DNA of 64,000 nucleotides. Source: Prorocentrum cordatum. Its lineage: Eukaryota > Sar > Dinophyceae > Prorocentrales > Prorocentraceae. The number at the start of each line of letters is the position of its first letter. Within the stretch, counting starts at the first letter, position 1. Below the pieces are notes generated by a model. It saw only the letters and a program-made list of their open reading frames with translations. It searched no databases and was not told the DNA's origin. Location: positions 89,501 through 153,500 of the forward strand of contig CAUYUJ010018046.1 of assembly GCA_963575745.1 (NCBI GenBank), in the 5' to 3' direction. The translations under genes and the position numbers were made by a program. Shown piece by piece: positions 9,180 to 18,806 of this stretch.

Positions 9180-9740
9180 ATGCCTGCAGGTGGAATTGTG
9201 GAGTGGGTGATCCCACCATACGGCAGTTGGAACACGCCCATCGGCAAGGCTCTGATGTCGGGCTCGCAGGAGACGGCAGATCCTGCGAGGCCATGCAGAG
9301 GGGTGCCGAATTGCCCCGAGACCGACGACGAGGCAGAGCCGCCCACGCTGCCGCACGGCCGCGGCGGACAGGCGCAGACGCAGGTGGAGACCGCCTCGCA
9401 GGATCAGATGGTCGTGGAGGCCGCAGAGCAGACGCAGATGGTCGTGCAGGCCGCCTCGCAGATGCAGATGCTCGTGGAGGCCGCATCGCAGGCGCAGGGC
9501 GTCGAGCAGGCCGCCTCGCAGATGCAGATGGTCGTGGAGGCCGCCTCGCAGAAGCAGATGGCTGCCTCGCAGGAGCCGATGGACGTGGACGACGCCCCGC
9601 AGATCAACTCGCAGGTTGACGCGACCAGCGACGACGAGCCGCTGATCACCTCGCCGAAGAAGCAGAAGGTCCCGCTGAACGTCTGCAGGAGGGTGCCCGC
9701 CGCCCCGGTCGCGATTGCCGACTCACCGCCCATGGGCCAG
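9180..9740 (+). CDS. Exon 1 of multi-exon gene 1: start and decapeptide repeats
   Basis: 187 codons from the ATG that directly follows the DinoSL relic. The first 60 residues (MPAGGIVEWVIPPYG onward) are unique. Residues of about 70-137 are six or seven copies of a 10-residue repeat of the type VVEAASQMQM, encoded by 30-bp tandem units. The tail is acidic, then basic (SPKKQKV). The exon ends with CAG at 9740 and a GT intron (9741-9867, ending GCAG) in phase 0 restores the frame at 9868. A longer frame starting at 8886 exists, but its upstream part is Pro/Arg-rich and lies before the leader relic, so it was not used. Function unknown; the repeats suggest an extended or coiled linker. Confidence 0.7.
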
Positions 9741-9867
9741 GTCGAGGACGACAACGTCGGCGGCGGCAATCAGCAAGTGGGTGGGGTCAGGTCCAGAGCG
9801 CGGCGTGACAGGCCGCGAGCATGACGCGTGGCGCGATGGCGCGCCAGACCACGGTGGTTCTGCGCAG

Positions 9868-10190
9868 CCTCCGCGTCCGCTCTCGCCCTTGCCGGCAGCC
9901 ATCGGCGAATCGATCGCGGCAGAGACTCGGAGGAAGGAGGCGGCCCGCAAGGAGGACGATGATCTACGGGATGGCATTGCGCTGAGCCGCGCGGACGCCG
10001 ATCGCAAGGGCGTCGCTGCCGAGGACATCCCACCCAGCAGGCCGGCGGCCCCCTCGTGGGGCACGCCCCCGCAGGATTCGCACCCAGGGTTTGGCAACCA
10101 CTCGGCGGGTGGCTCGACGCCGACGCCCATCGAGGCACGCATGACACATGAGGGGGACAGTCGATCAGCGGGGGAGCGTGTGCATCCCAA
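9868..10190 (+). CDS. Exon 2 of gene 1
   Basis: Starts with CCT after an AG acceptor at 9866-9867, in phase 0 with exon 1. It reads PPRPLSPLPAAIGESIAAET and then a charged helical stretch (RRKEAARKEDDD, RADADRKGVAAEDI), followed by a Pro/Gly/Ser-rich linker. The 3' border is not clear: I see no good GT, and the frame stays open to 10203. The next intron (to 10350) contains a GTTGGGATTTGC hairpin. Confidence 0.55.
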
Positions 10191-10248
10191 TGCTGAATGC
10201 TAGGCGATGTGCCGATGTGCGCTGGGATTTGATCGGCCGCCCAGCCAG

Positions 10249-10300
10249 TCGAATCCCAACGCAAATCCCAACGCGTTGGGATTCGCGTTGGGATTTGCGC
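10249..10300. repeat. Intronic hairpin of CAAATCCCAACG units (gene 1)
   Basis: Two head-to-tail copies of the 12-base unit (A)AATCCCAACGC are followed by two inverted copies, with the symmetry centre at CCCAACGCGTTGGG (10267-10280). It lies wholly within the intron between exons 2 and 3. Confidence 0.85.
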
Positions 10301-10350
10301 GCTCCCCCTGCTCAGCCGTGCTCTGCGCCCCCCCCATCCGTTCGCGGCAG

Positions 10351-10931
10351 GGTGGCTTCGAGACGCCGAAGAGGCACCTGCGCCACTCTGCCCAGGGCGT
10401 GGCCCACTACATGGCGACGTTCGAGGACCGCAGCCGCCGCCCGCGTCTCTGCGCGCGTGCGGGCAGTGCCGACATGCCTATCATATGGCGAATCGTCGCC
10501 AGCTCGTCGTCTTCGTGGGTTCTGCCCTGCCTTCCCCCCCCCGCCACAGCCTATCCCCGCGGCATCCAGATGTTCCCATCGCTGTCATTCGTGCATCGAT
10601 CGTGGGGGGTCACCGTCATTGCCGTTAACATCACGTATGTTGTAGGCACGATGGCCCAAACATAGGTTTCGAACAACATGGCCACACGTACATTCCACGG
10701 GGATGACAAGCGGCTGCTGCTGGTGTGGATGTTCTACATCGACCAGGCTAGTATTTACCATTTACCACCCCGATATTCCCCACACCCGACTAATCGATTA
10801 GTTTCACCAGCCCCGCACAGGCCGACTCGATCACCTACACAATTGACGATGCGCACGAGGCGAAGTCCGACAAACGTGCACTGTTACGCCATAGGGAGTT
10901 GCTCAGGGACACCCGTGAGATCGCCATGAAA
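10351..10931 (+). CDS. Exons 3-5 of gene 1
   Basis: Three small exons with phase-0 starts. Exon 3 runs from 10351 (after GGCAG) to about 10440 and encodes GGFETPKRHLRHSAQGVAHY and on. Exon 4 is 10666-10746 (after CATAG) and encodes VSNNMATRTFHGDDKRLLLV through FYIDQ. Exon 5 is 10821-10931 (after CACAG) and encodes ADSITYTIDDAHEAKSDKRA through EIAMK. The intron 10747-10820 begins GC and ends AG; the next intron begins GTAAAC at 10932. The exon 4-5 junction is the clearest splice in the window because both frames are fully coding and change exactly at these sites. The short Lys/Arg/Asp-rich segments are not recognisable as a domain. Confidence 0.65.
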
Positions 10932-11110
10932 GTAAACCCCGTAACAGCGAAGGCTGATGGTGACACTCCAAACACGTCACCTCTCAACAACATTCAGCAG
11001 TGTCTTCAGTATCCGTCCCCCGCCTGTCATCACCAGCCCCCCCGTCCCACCTCGCGCCCCTTCCTCTCCGCATCGTGATCGGTCACCCTCCCCCGAGGCA
11101 CTGCTTTCAG

Positions 11111-11263
11111 AAATTGCACGGAAGAAGGAAGCTAGCTGGCATCTCGCGAGTACGGGGTCCCGCAAGTGGGTCAAAACCACATCCAAAATGTTAAGGAACA
11201 TGCTGCGACACGTCAGCCAAGCACTGATAAAAACCGACGGGTGGGCCAAAACGCGTGTCGCTG
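11111..11263 (+). CDS. Exon 6 of gene 1: Tpt1/KptA-like N-terminal segment
   Basis: The translation contains SKMLRNMLRH followed after a short gap by IKTDGWAKTRVADVV. This resembles the start of the RNA 2'-phosphotransferase Tpt1/KptA family, where an SK..LS..LRH helix precedes an I..DGW strand and a helix. In that family the enzyme removes the 2'-phosphate left by tRNA splicing, using NAD. Only the first part is visible. The catalytic Arg and the later GHS-type motif are not identified downstream, so activity cannot be claimed. The upstream Pro-rich part of the frame (from about 10998) may also be exon. Borders are approximate: acceptor at TTTCAG (11110) or a few bases later, donor probably GTTGTC at 11264. 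Confidence 0.45.
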
Positions 11264-11350
11264 ATGTTGTCGGCACAGGGGCTGGTGCTCGTCGCCGCGG
11301 CTTGGGTTCGAGGCTCGAAGTCAGGGGTCGGGGGCAGTGGTCGGGGCCAG

Positions 11351-11877
11351 TCTTACGATCCGACCCCCGAGGAAGACCGTGTGGGCGCAGAGGGGGGCGA
11401 CGACGACGGCGACGACGCCGACGACCCGCCCGTCGATTCTTTCGAGAGCCAGCCGCAAATCGACATCCCTGCCGTTAGCAGCGGGATCGGGGAACGCGAG
11501 CCTCAGGATGTCCCGAGCCACCAGGAAATGTTGCCAACCCTGTCCCACGCTACAGACTTAGGGGGGGGGGGGGGGGGGGGGCAAGTATGGGTGGGTGGGT
11601 GATGTGGGGGGGGGGGGGGTGGGGGGGGGGGGGATTTGCACACTGGAGCGGGGTGGTATAAGGTAAGGTAGGGGGTTGGAGGGAGACGCCATGCACTAGA
11701 TCAATACACAGACGTGGATAGGGGAGGCACCAGACAAGGATGCCACTGGCAAACACAACGACACGCACCTCATCGGACAACGCGATAGTCAAGGACGGTA
11801 GGCGCTACAGCCGATGTGGGCTCGAGATCGTTCACAGCGCCGACGGCTGGCACTTCGGGTGGTCAGGGCCTCTTCAG
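11351..11877 (+). CDS. Exons 7-8 of gene 1 (acidic exon; short exon)
   Basis: Exon 7 starts at 11351 after GGCCAG in phase 0 and encodes SYDPTPEEDRVGAEGGDDDG followed by further Asp residues and SQPQIDIPAV, ending near 11524 (GA donor) or 11558. Exon 8 (about 11740-11877) encodes RRYSRCGLEIVHSADGWHFG and WSGPLQ. It ends in CAG before a GC intron 11878-11993 that closes with CCGCAG. Between them, 11560-11640 is nearly pure G. A frame change inside the first part of exon 8 is possible, so its start is uncertain. Confidence 0.45.
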
Positions 11878-11993
11878 GCGACGTCTCAGTGAAAACCGTT
11901 CCCATCCAACATTGAATTCACGCGGAGTGTGAGGGGCGTGACTGTGGTCGGTGATCGCCAGACGTCGTTCGGAGGTGTTCTGACCACCCGCAG

Positions 11994-12995
11994 TCCGCGT
12001 GGAGACTTCGTGCGGGCGGCAGTGGCATTCCAGAGTACGTCAGGGCGGTCGTCGAGGACAGGTCTGAGCTGCTGGTCGCGACCTGGAGCGACGGGCATCG
12101 GTGGCCAGTGCCCGACGCGTCACCAGGGATGGCCGAGCAGCAGAAGTCATCCCCGACGATCTTGTTCAGAGGCGTGTGCCCTAAGCAGGAGATCATCAAG
12201 TGCGAGGTCGTCAACCACAGGGTGAAGGGGATGTGGGTTCGAATTAGTCGCGGAGGCAAACAGCTCTGCCAGCTCGTGGGGTACGACGAGAAGTACTTCG
12301 AGGCTGCCAAATCGCTAATCATCCAGATGGGCAAGGACTACTGCGATGGCAAGAAGGACAAGGCCGAGATCGAGGCGGCGAAGGCCGACTTTCTTCGGGA
12401 TCACGGCAAGCAGGAGGCGACCGACAAGCAGGACGAGGTGACGAGCGCCCCGAAGGGCAAGCGCAAGGCAACGGCCAAGGCTAAGGGCGGCACCAAGGTC
12501 ACCAAGAAGCCGTCCAAGCACTGCCGCGACGACGAGGCCGGCCGCGCCGCCAGTGATGGAGAGCCCGCTCATCGAGATGATGACGACCAGGACGGGTCCG
12601 ACGTTGACGGAGACAATGCGGCCGACCAACCAGATGAGCATGCCGATGAGGGTGAGGAGGAGGAGGAGGAGGAGGAGGAAGCGGAGGTCCCCGATGGCGC
12701 CGATGACGACGCCGTGCTGATCAGGAAGAGGCCGGCCGCATCCAGGAAGCGACCGTCCGCGACGGACGGTGAGCAGCCGCCAGGTGCACCCGAGGAGGAG
12801 GGGATGCGGACCAGCCCCGCAGTGCCTGCCGCGCGTAGCACGCTTCCTAGCTCGGTCCCGCAGCAGGGGCCATCTAGGCTCGGCGCACCGCCTCCGAAGG
12901 TGGATTTAGTTCGCGCAGCGCTGGTCGGCACCGTGTCGACGCCGCACCCGCTGAAGAGCGGTCCCCAGAAGCTGCGCGACCCGTTCAGGCCGCGC
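11994..12995 (+). CDS. Exon 9 of gene 1: basic/acidic linker exon
   Basis: Phase-0 exon between CCGCAG and a strong GTGAGC donor at 12996. It begins SAWRLRAGGSGIPEYVRAVV, then EDRSELLVATWSDGHRWPV. From about 12126 it continues SSPTILFRGVCPKQEIIKCE with a compact ordered region to about 12330. Then comes a Lys-rich stretch (KGKRKATAKAKGGTKVTKKP), an Asp/Glu-rich stretch near 12560-12710 and a Pro-rich end (DPFRPR). The composition suggests a nuclear or nucleic-acid-associated protein, which is inference only. If unspliced, the frame would stop at 13017-13019; splicing at 12996 joins it in frame to 13722. Confidence 0.65.
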
Positions 12996-13140
12996 GTGAG
13001 CTCGTCAGATTCAAGTTGACGCCAGACGGTGCGATACTGTTGTGCAGAAACCAAGCGCACGGATGTCGGATCATCATCGTTGCGTTCGGCATCGATGCAT
13101 CGTGGAATCGTGCCGTCAGAAGGGGGAGATGAGGAAGTAA

Positions 13141-13175
<35 letters not shown>

Positions 13176-13721
13176 CGGTGGATCCGATGACACTGGATGA
13201 GGGCGAAGGCGCGAGGGCGGCGCATGAGGGGGGGGAGGAGGAGGAGGAGGAGGAAGAGGATGAGGAGAAGGAGGAGAAGGAGAAGGAGGAGAAGGAGGAG
13301 GAGGAGGAGGAGGCCGAGGAGGAGGCGGAGGATGAGAATGATGATAGTGGAGGAGGATGAGGATGATGCGGCATCGGGACGACGACGCCGCATCAAATCC
13401 CAACGCAAATCACAATGCGTTCGGATTTGCGTTGGGATGTTGCGTCTGTCTGGGCGTCGCCATCCCATGCCTCATCTGCTTCGCCCGCCGCCCCCCCCCT
13501 TCGTCCGCGCGGTTGAAATCGCCGCCCCCCCCTCGATGGGGCGCGGGGTGAGCGGAGAGGGAAGCGGAGAGCGATCGGGCGGTGGTGGCCATTGGCGGTG
13601 ACGGTCGGAGGGATGTGGAGTGATCTCACGGGAGGGTGCAGGGGCGGACCAGATGGGGAGGGGCGCGCAAGGCGAGGGGCGGGCATGCTGAAGGCAGGGC
13701 CCCATCCCTCGGCGCCGCCAG
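12996..13721 (+). other. Intron with G31 tract, GGA repeat and hairpin
   Basis: 726-base GTGAGC...GCCAG intron, phase 0. It contains a G run of about 31 (13141-13171), a (GGA)n block (13230-13350) and an imperfect CAAATCCCAACG inverted pair at 13391-13444. Long frames through it are repeat artefacts. Confidence 0.6.
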
Positions 13722-14254
13722 GACAAGTTGAACAGGGCCCTGAGCGGGGACAAGATCGACGAGCTGGCAATCAACAACCTCTTGCTCGAGCTGTCCAATA
13801 ACCAGAGCCTGAGGAGGGTCTTCGCGGAGAAGGGCCACGACGACATCAGCAAGACGATGGGCGCGATGATGCGCGACATCAGCAGCGACGGCAACCTGCA
13901 TAACCAGAGCAACTGGTTCGGCCCGAGCGCGACGGCAAGTGGCACGAGTGATGGCGCCCAGAGTCAGGGCGGCAAGGGTGACGTGGAGCAGTTGAACTTT
14001 GGAAGGCGCTCGAGAAACACAGCTTCCAGTTTCCGCTCGAGCACAGGCAGTGCACCAACGAGTTTGAAGTGATGGCAGCAGGTAAATGGCAACGTGCTAA
14101 AGAAGCTGACACGCCCGCGGGAAAGAAGCTGCGCGCCGAGTACGACGTCATCAAGGGCAAGGGCAGCACCGCCAAAAAGAAGGATTGCAGGGCGAGCTGG
14201 GCCAAAGGCGAGTTCGACACATTCATGGACACTGGGCCCCAACAGAAACGCAGC
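13722..14254 (+). CDS. Exon 10 of gene 1: helical domain with one frame break
   Basis: Starts DKLNRALSGDKIDELAINNL in phase 0 after GCCAG and ends before GTGCAC at 14255. The first half reads to GDVEQLN. At about 13996-13998 the frame changes, and the next frame continues LWKALEKHSFQFPLEHRQCT, then MAAGKWQRAKEADTPAGKKL, KGSTAKKKDCRASWAKGEFD. A single missing C would join the halves seamlessly (VEQLNLWKALEK), so this is one exon with a 1-nt deletion, either a real lesion or an assembly error. The K-W...EYD...K...ASWA pattern is one I recognise from uncharacterised dinoflagellate proteins; no function is known to me. Confidence 0.65.
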
Positions 14255-14405
14255 GTGCACAACCCTGGGGGAGACGTGACAATGAGGGCCCATGTGCCCA
14301 TGGCCCCAGGACCGGTGGGCCGACGCGCCGACAGAAAGCTAGGGGGGGGCCGAGGATCAGGGGATGTGCATGGGCGATGGAGGTGCGCCACCACCGCCGC
14401 CCCAG

Positions 14406-14519
14406 GACAAGCGGACCCACACGAAGGGGGACAAGCGCCAGGTCTACGTCAAGGGCGTATACCGCCCCGTGGGGCGGATCGCCTGGCTCAACGGCGGAGG
14501 GGTCCTGGGCTGGCGACAG
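14406..14519 (+). CDS. Exon 11 of gene 1
   Basis: 38 codons, phase 0 at both ends, after CCCCAG and before a GC donor (CAG|GCGCGA). It encodes DKRTHTKGDKRQVYVKGVYR then PVGRIAWLNGGGVLGWRQ. The KGVYRPVG...GGGVLGW pattern resembles the segment that usually follows the exon-10 type domain in the same dinoflagellate family. The following intron (14520-14843) is largely GATGAT repeats. Confidence 0.6.
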
Positions 14520-14843
14520 GCGCGAACGGTGGCACTGAATGGCACGACGGCGGGTGGGGGAGCGGGGAATGTACTGATGATGGTGGGGTGCCACGGTATG
14601 ACGGTGTATGAGATGGAGGAGTGGGCAGATGCCGATGGTGCTGATGATGATGATGAAGATGATGATGATGATGATCATGATGATGATGACGAGGGGTGGT
14701 GTGGACTAGAGGTATGATGGTGGTGGTGCTAGTGGTGATGCTGCGGATAAGGAGGGAGACGGGTGCATCAAGTTGATGACGGTGATGCTGATGGTGGTGA
14801 TGATGATGATGGTGGTGCTGATGAGCGGTGTGCTCTCAGACAG

Positions 14844-15010
14844 GTTGGGAACGATCTGGCGAGATGGTGGCGGCGTGGTGGCGGCGACTGTCCGTCCTCC
14901 CAGGCAGCCCGCATCGTCTCCAAGGCCATCCAGATCGCCCCCCCGTGGATCCTTTCGACGACGCGTCGGAAGCGATCCAGGCGCTGCACTGCGAGACGGC
15001 GGGGCACTTA
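14844..15010 (+). CDS. Exon 12 of gene 1, with probable C7 frameshift
   Basis: Phase-0 start after CAGACAG, encoding VGNDLARWWRRGGGDCPSSQ then AARIVSKAIQIAPP. At a C7 run (14938-14944) the natural continuation switches frame to DPFDDASEAIQALHCETAG. Either the run is miscounted or the exon is damaged; alternatively the exon ends near the run at a GT (CCGTGG). Followed by a GAT-rich intron to 15563. Confidence 0.5.
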
Positions 15011-15563
15011 ACATGCTGATGCGATATCGAACCCATGATCGAATGATGATGACTGTGTTGGCGATGATAATGGCAGTGGTGGTGATGGTGCGTGTGATGG
15101 TGATGCTGACGACGGTGGCGATGCCGCTGTACTGATGACGATGGCTGTGATGGTGACGATGACATTGTTGGTTTTGTGACTGGTGTGAACGATGTTATGG
15201 AGTTGATCTATGAGGCATGCGATGCTGATGTGGGTGGCGACGATGAGGATCGCAACGACGATGCGGATATGACAGGTGGCGATGCATGTGACTATATTGG
15301 TGACGATGGCGATGCGATGGATGATGGTGAGGGTGATGGCGGCGTTCGTAACCACGCTGGTGATGACGATGGGGATGGCGAAGGGACGGATGAGTAGTTG
15401 GACGATGGCACTGATGATGAATAATAGGCGGACGATGCGGAAAATGAGGCGGGGATGGGGATGGCGAGGAATATCATGGCGGTGACGGGGGGGGGGGGGG
15501 CTGGTGCGGATGCGGATGATGAGCCCGGTGAGGATGATGATAGTCACGATGGCGGCATCTAAG

Positions 15564-15668
15564 GGGTACGTCCACTGCTTCGCGGAGGCCTGGACCAAGC
15601 ACAAGGAGTGGAGCCAGCTGACGGTCAAGCCCACGGACTGGGGACGTGAACTGTTGGCCGTCGCAGAG
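15564..15668 (+). CDS. Exon 13 of gene 1
   Basis: 35 codons in phase 0 between CTAAG and a GA-type donor (GAG|GATGAC). It encodes GYVHCFAEAWTKHKEWSQLT then VKPTDWGRELLAVAE, an aromatic-rich helical stretch clearly unlike the GAT-repeat DNA on both sides. Confidence 0.6.
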
Positions 15669-15931
15669 GATGACGAGGCGGAGATTGGGACAGTTGATGG
15701 GGAGGTGACGATGGAGCTGATGAAGATGAGATGCTGCGGAGGAATGCGTGGATGGGGATGACGTGGCGGCGGAGGCGGTGGACGATGATGAGGAGGATGG
15801 TGACGAGGATGAGGAGGACATGGATGATGATGATGAGGAGGATGAGGGGGATGAGGATGAGGATGGTGATGCTGCTGCTGATGAAGATGATGATGATGGT
15901 GATGATGCTAACTATGGTGAGTTGTTCCCAG

Positions 15932-16585
15932 TACTCAGAGGACGGCGACCCGACCTCGGCCGCCCTGGGCGCGGCCACGAGCCAGGCCGCCCCGACGGCG
16001 GAGACCAGTGTGCCAGTCGAGGCGCTCGCCAAGGGCGTCGAGTACACGTCCGCGGCCGAGACGGCGACCAAGCAGCTGGTCGAGAGGCGCGAGGTCGAAC
16101 CAGCACGCGCAGAGGTGGCGAAACCGCCCAAGCGGTCCAGGGGCACCACCAAGTGCCATGATGACCAGCAGCCGCCCAAGCAGTCCAGGAAGGCAGCGAG
16201 GCAGCAGCAGCAGAGCCCCCACGAGAAGGTTGACAAGCAGGCGCTGGCCAAAGCGAAGGAGAACTTTGAGATGTGCGCGAAGGTGAAGGCCCGTGGCGAA
16301 TCCATGGTGTGGAGCGTGTCCAACATGGACGACTGGAGCTGGGCGGAGAACGACCCCTTGGTGCCCGAGCTCGACGCGGGCCTCAAAGAGCTCACCGAGC
16401 ATGCGATGGAGGTGCCGATCCTTCAGAAGGTGATGTCCATGGAGTTCACGGCCATGAAGAGCACGCTCTCGGAGACGGACTTCGCCGCGGCCCTGGGCGC
16501 CCTGCTCCAGCTCGACGGGCCGCTGAACGCTGTCAGGGAGGTCATGAACACTCTCCAAGGCTGCCACGGCCTGAGGCAGAAGTGA
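15932..16585 (+). CDS. Terminal exon of gene 1
   Basis: 217 codons plus TGA, starting in phase 0 after TTCCCAG. The first third is Ala/Thr/Pro-rich. A Lys/Gln linker with PPKRSRGTTK and RKAARQQQQSP looks like a bipartite nuclear signal (inference). The C-terminal 120 residues are a compact helical domain (VDKQALAKAKENFEMCAKVK; MVWSVSNMDDWSWAENDPLV; later ETDFAAALGALLQLDGPLNA) ending CHGLRQK. The frame is open further upstream only because of GAT repeats. No known domain is recognised. Gene 1 as a whole would encode roughly 1,300-1,400 residues. Confidence 0.7.
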   Translation, partial: YSEDGDPTSAALGAATSQAAPTAETSVPVEALAKGVEYTSAAETATKQLVERREVEPARAEVAKPPKRSRGTTKCHDDQQPPKQSRKAARQQQQSPHEKVDKQALAKAKENFEMCAKVKARGESMVWSVSNMDDWSWAENDPLVPELDAGLKELTEHAMEVPILQKVMSMEFTAMKSTLSETDFAAALGALLQLDGPLNAVREVMNTLQGCHGLRQK

Positions 16586-16810
16586 CTGAGGCTCGCCTGC
16601 TCGGATCGGGCCGTTGCGCCAGGGGAGAATGAGTAGTAACCATGTCTGAGAATCGGAGTTGGCCACCAAACACTTGGGCGGGGGGAGGCACCGAGGGGCG
16701 GATCGGGGGGGGCGCGGGTGAGGACAGGGGGCCAACGCTGATTCCGACATGATGTTCGGCTGCCCGAGGTCGAACCGCGCGTGTCAGACGGTGCGACAGC
16801 TCGAAATCAC

Positions 16811-16966
16811 CGTTGGGATTTGCGTTGGGATTTGGTTGGGATTTTTAAAAATCGATGATGTATCAGGAAAAACCCATTGTGATTTGGTAAAACCACGTTG
16901 GGATCTGCGTTGGGATTTCGTTGGGATTTCGTTGGGATGTCGCTGGGATTTCGTTGGGATTTGCAT
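16811..16966. repeat. Direct array of GTTGGGATTT units
   Basis: About nine degenerate copies of the same 12-base unit that builds the intronic hairpins, here all in one orientation and interrupted near 16840-16890. It lies about 230 bases after the gene 1 stop. 16586-16810 and 16967-17170 contain nothing else I can name. Confidence 0.85.
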
Positions 16967-17172
16967 ACTTGGTTTTTGTCGGCGCGGGGCCGGCTTCAAC
17001 CCCTGCGGACTGGTCCCGCAGCGTGTGTTTCAGAATTTGCGAGGCCAGCGCGGCTGCTCGAGCGAGCTCGGACCTGGCCGACAGCCAGGCGTAGGCAATT
17101 TCATGCTGCGGCGAACACATTCGCGGTCGTGCACGGTGATGCAGCAGGCAGTTTCAGACCAGACATCACAAT

Positions 17173-17760
17173 ATGAACAGAAAGAGAGGAGAGAGGTGGG
17201 AGGGGTGGAGGGAGGGAAGGATGGAGGGGCGGGTAGCCGCACACATTGGAGATAGAGGGGAAGAGGATGATGAGGAGGAGGATGAGGAGGAGGCGGAGGA
17301 GGAGGAGGAGGGGGGGGAAGAGGAAGAGGATGAGGCGGGGGAGGGGGAGGGCGACGAGGAGGAGGCGGGGGGGGGGGACGAGGAGGAGGAGGAGGGGGAG
17401 GAGGAGGAGCATGCGGGACATGAGGAGGAGGAGGAGGGGGAGGAGGATGAGGAGGAGGAGGGGGAGGAGGATGAGGAGGAGGAGGGGAAGGGGTGGGAGG
17501 AGGAGGAGGAGGAGGAGAAGGAGGAAGAGTAGAGGGGGGAGGAGGAGAAGGAAGATGAGGAGGAGGAGTGTGAAGATGAGGAGGATGACGACGGCGACGA
17601 CGGCGATTATGGCGGTGTGATGATGGTGATGATGAGGATGATGAGGATGAGGATGATGATGACGATGCTGATAGTGACACTGATATTGATAATGCTGATG
17701 GTGATGATGTTGATAATGATGCTGGTGATGATGATGATGATGACCATGATTGCGTGGGCG
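17173..17760. repeat. GGA/GAG then GAT low-complexity block
   Basis: Purine-rich (GGA)n from about 17255 to 17580 followed by GATGAT/GATGGT to about 17755. Poly-Glu and poly-Arg frames on the plus strand and Pro/Ser frames on the minus strand are artefacts. 17761-18780 has GGA repeats at 18283-18425 and CACCGCACCAC repeats near 18530-18620, with no gene seen. Confidence 0.9.
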
Positions 17761-18784
17761 ATGAGGACGAGTCGGAGTCGGAGTCGGAAGCCTTGGCAGC
17801 TGTCTGGGGTTCGACTGCATGCGAACCTGATTGCTGCTGGCACGTCAGATCGGCGGATCGACGGGTCGCCTACGGGGCCCTGGCTTTTTAGCCCCTCGGC
17901 CCGCTTCAGCGCGGGGCCTTCCCGAAAACAAAATCGTTATGGAAACGGCGGGGACTTAGGGCCGTCTGGCCAATCGCCCCTGGTTCGGGACGCGCCCCAG
18001 TGTAGCAGTATTCCCGCCACCGCCTCCCCCGCCCCCAACCCATCACAACGTCCCCACCGTCCCCAAGTCCCACCATGTAATGCTGCTGCGCGCCTGTACT
18101 GAAATCGCAGGACACAAGATCGACACTGTCAGAGCTGGCACAGCGCACACTGCACTCACTCACTCACTCACCATGCGCTTCTAGTGCGGCAGCAGAGCTT
18201 GGCCACCCGTAGTACGCAACAACTTGGCACGTCAACCGCGCGTAGCACTTGGTGCCCCCGCTCGTGATCTGAAGGATGCAGATTGAGGGGCACGAGGAGG
18301 AGATTGAGGAGGAGGAGGAGGACGAGGAGGAGGAGGAAACGGAGGAGGGGCATGATGAGGATGACTAAGATGAGGACAAGGAACATGAGGAGAAGAATGC
18401 GGAGGAGGAAGACTAAGAGGAGGATGATGAGATGGGAAGGACGAGGCGACACATTCGATAATGACGCACCTCGCACGGATCGGTCACCCTATACACCAGA
18501 CAGCTCGGATCACGGCAAGCAATGCCCCCACCGCACCGCAACAACATGACCCGACCCACACCACACCAAGCAAGGCCCCCACCGCACCACCGCACCACAC
18601 CAAGCAAGGCCCCCACCGCACCACAGTAAGGTTGATGTTGATGGGGGTGGTGATGATGATGATGTGGCGTGGTGTACATGCTAACGCACTTGCAAATACA
18701 AATGCTGACGTGCATGCAACCATACATGCAACAACCATCCTGGTGACACGCGCAATCATACATGCAACCACAATGCAATGGTCA

Positions 18785-18806
18785 CCGCCTAACCAATGTG
18801 GCTCAG
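18785..18806 (+). other. Weak DinoSL relic
   Basis: TAACCAATGTGGCTCAG abuts the ATG at 18807. It matches the 3' 18 bases of DinoSL at 14 positions if one base is deleted before the final G. On its own this would be weak. Its position exactly at the start codon, like the relic at 9157, is what makes it credible. Confidence 0.4.

Noticed and set aside
17800-17830. GGGGTTCGACTGC, similar to a tRNA T-arm
   Set aside because: No matching acceptor, D-arm or anticodon stem could be folded around it; no tRNA or rRNA gene was found anywhere in the window.
17885-17915. GGCCCGC-TTCAGC-GCGGGGCC palindrome resembling the in-frame hairpin loop
   Set aside because: The core differs from the 17-mer of the three ORF hairpins and it is not in a supported gene; probably unrelated.
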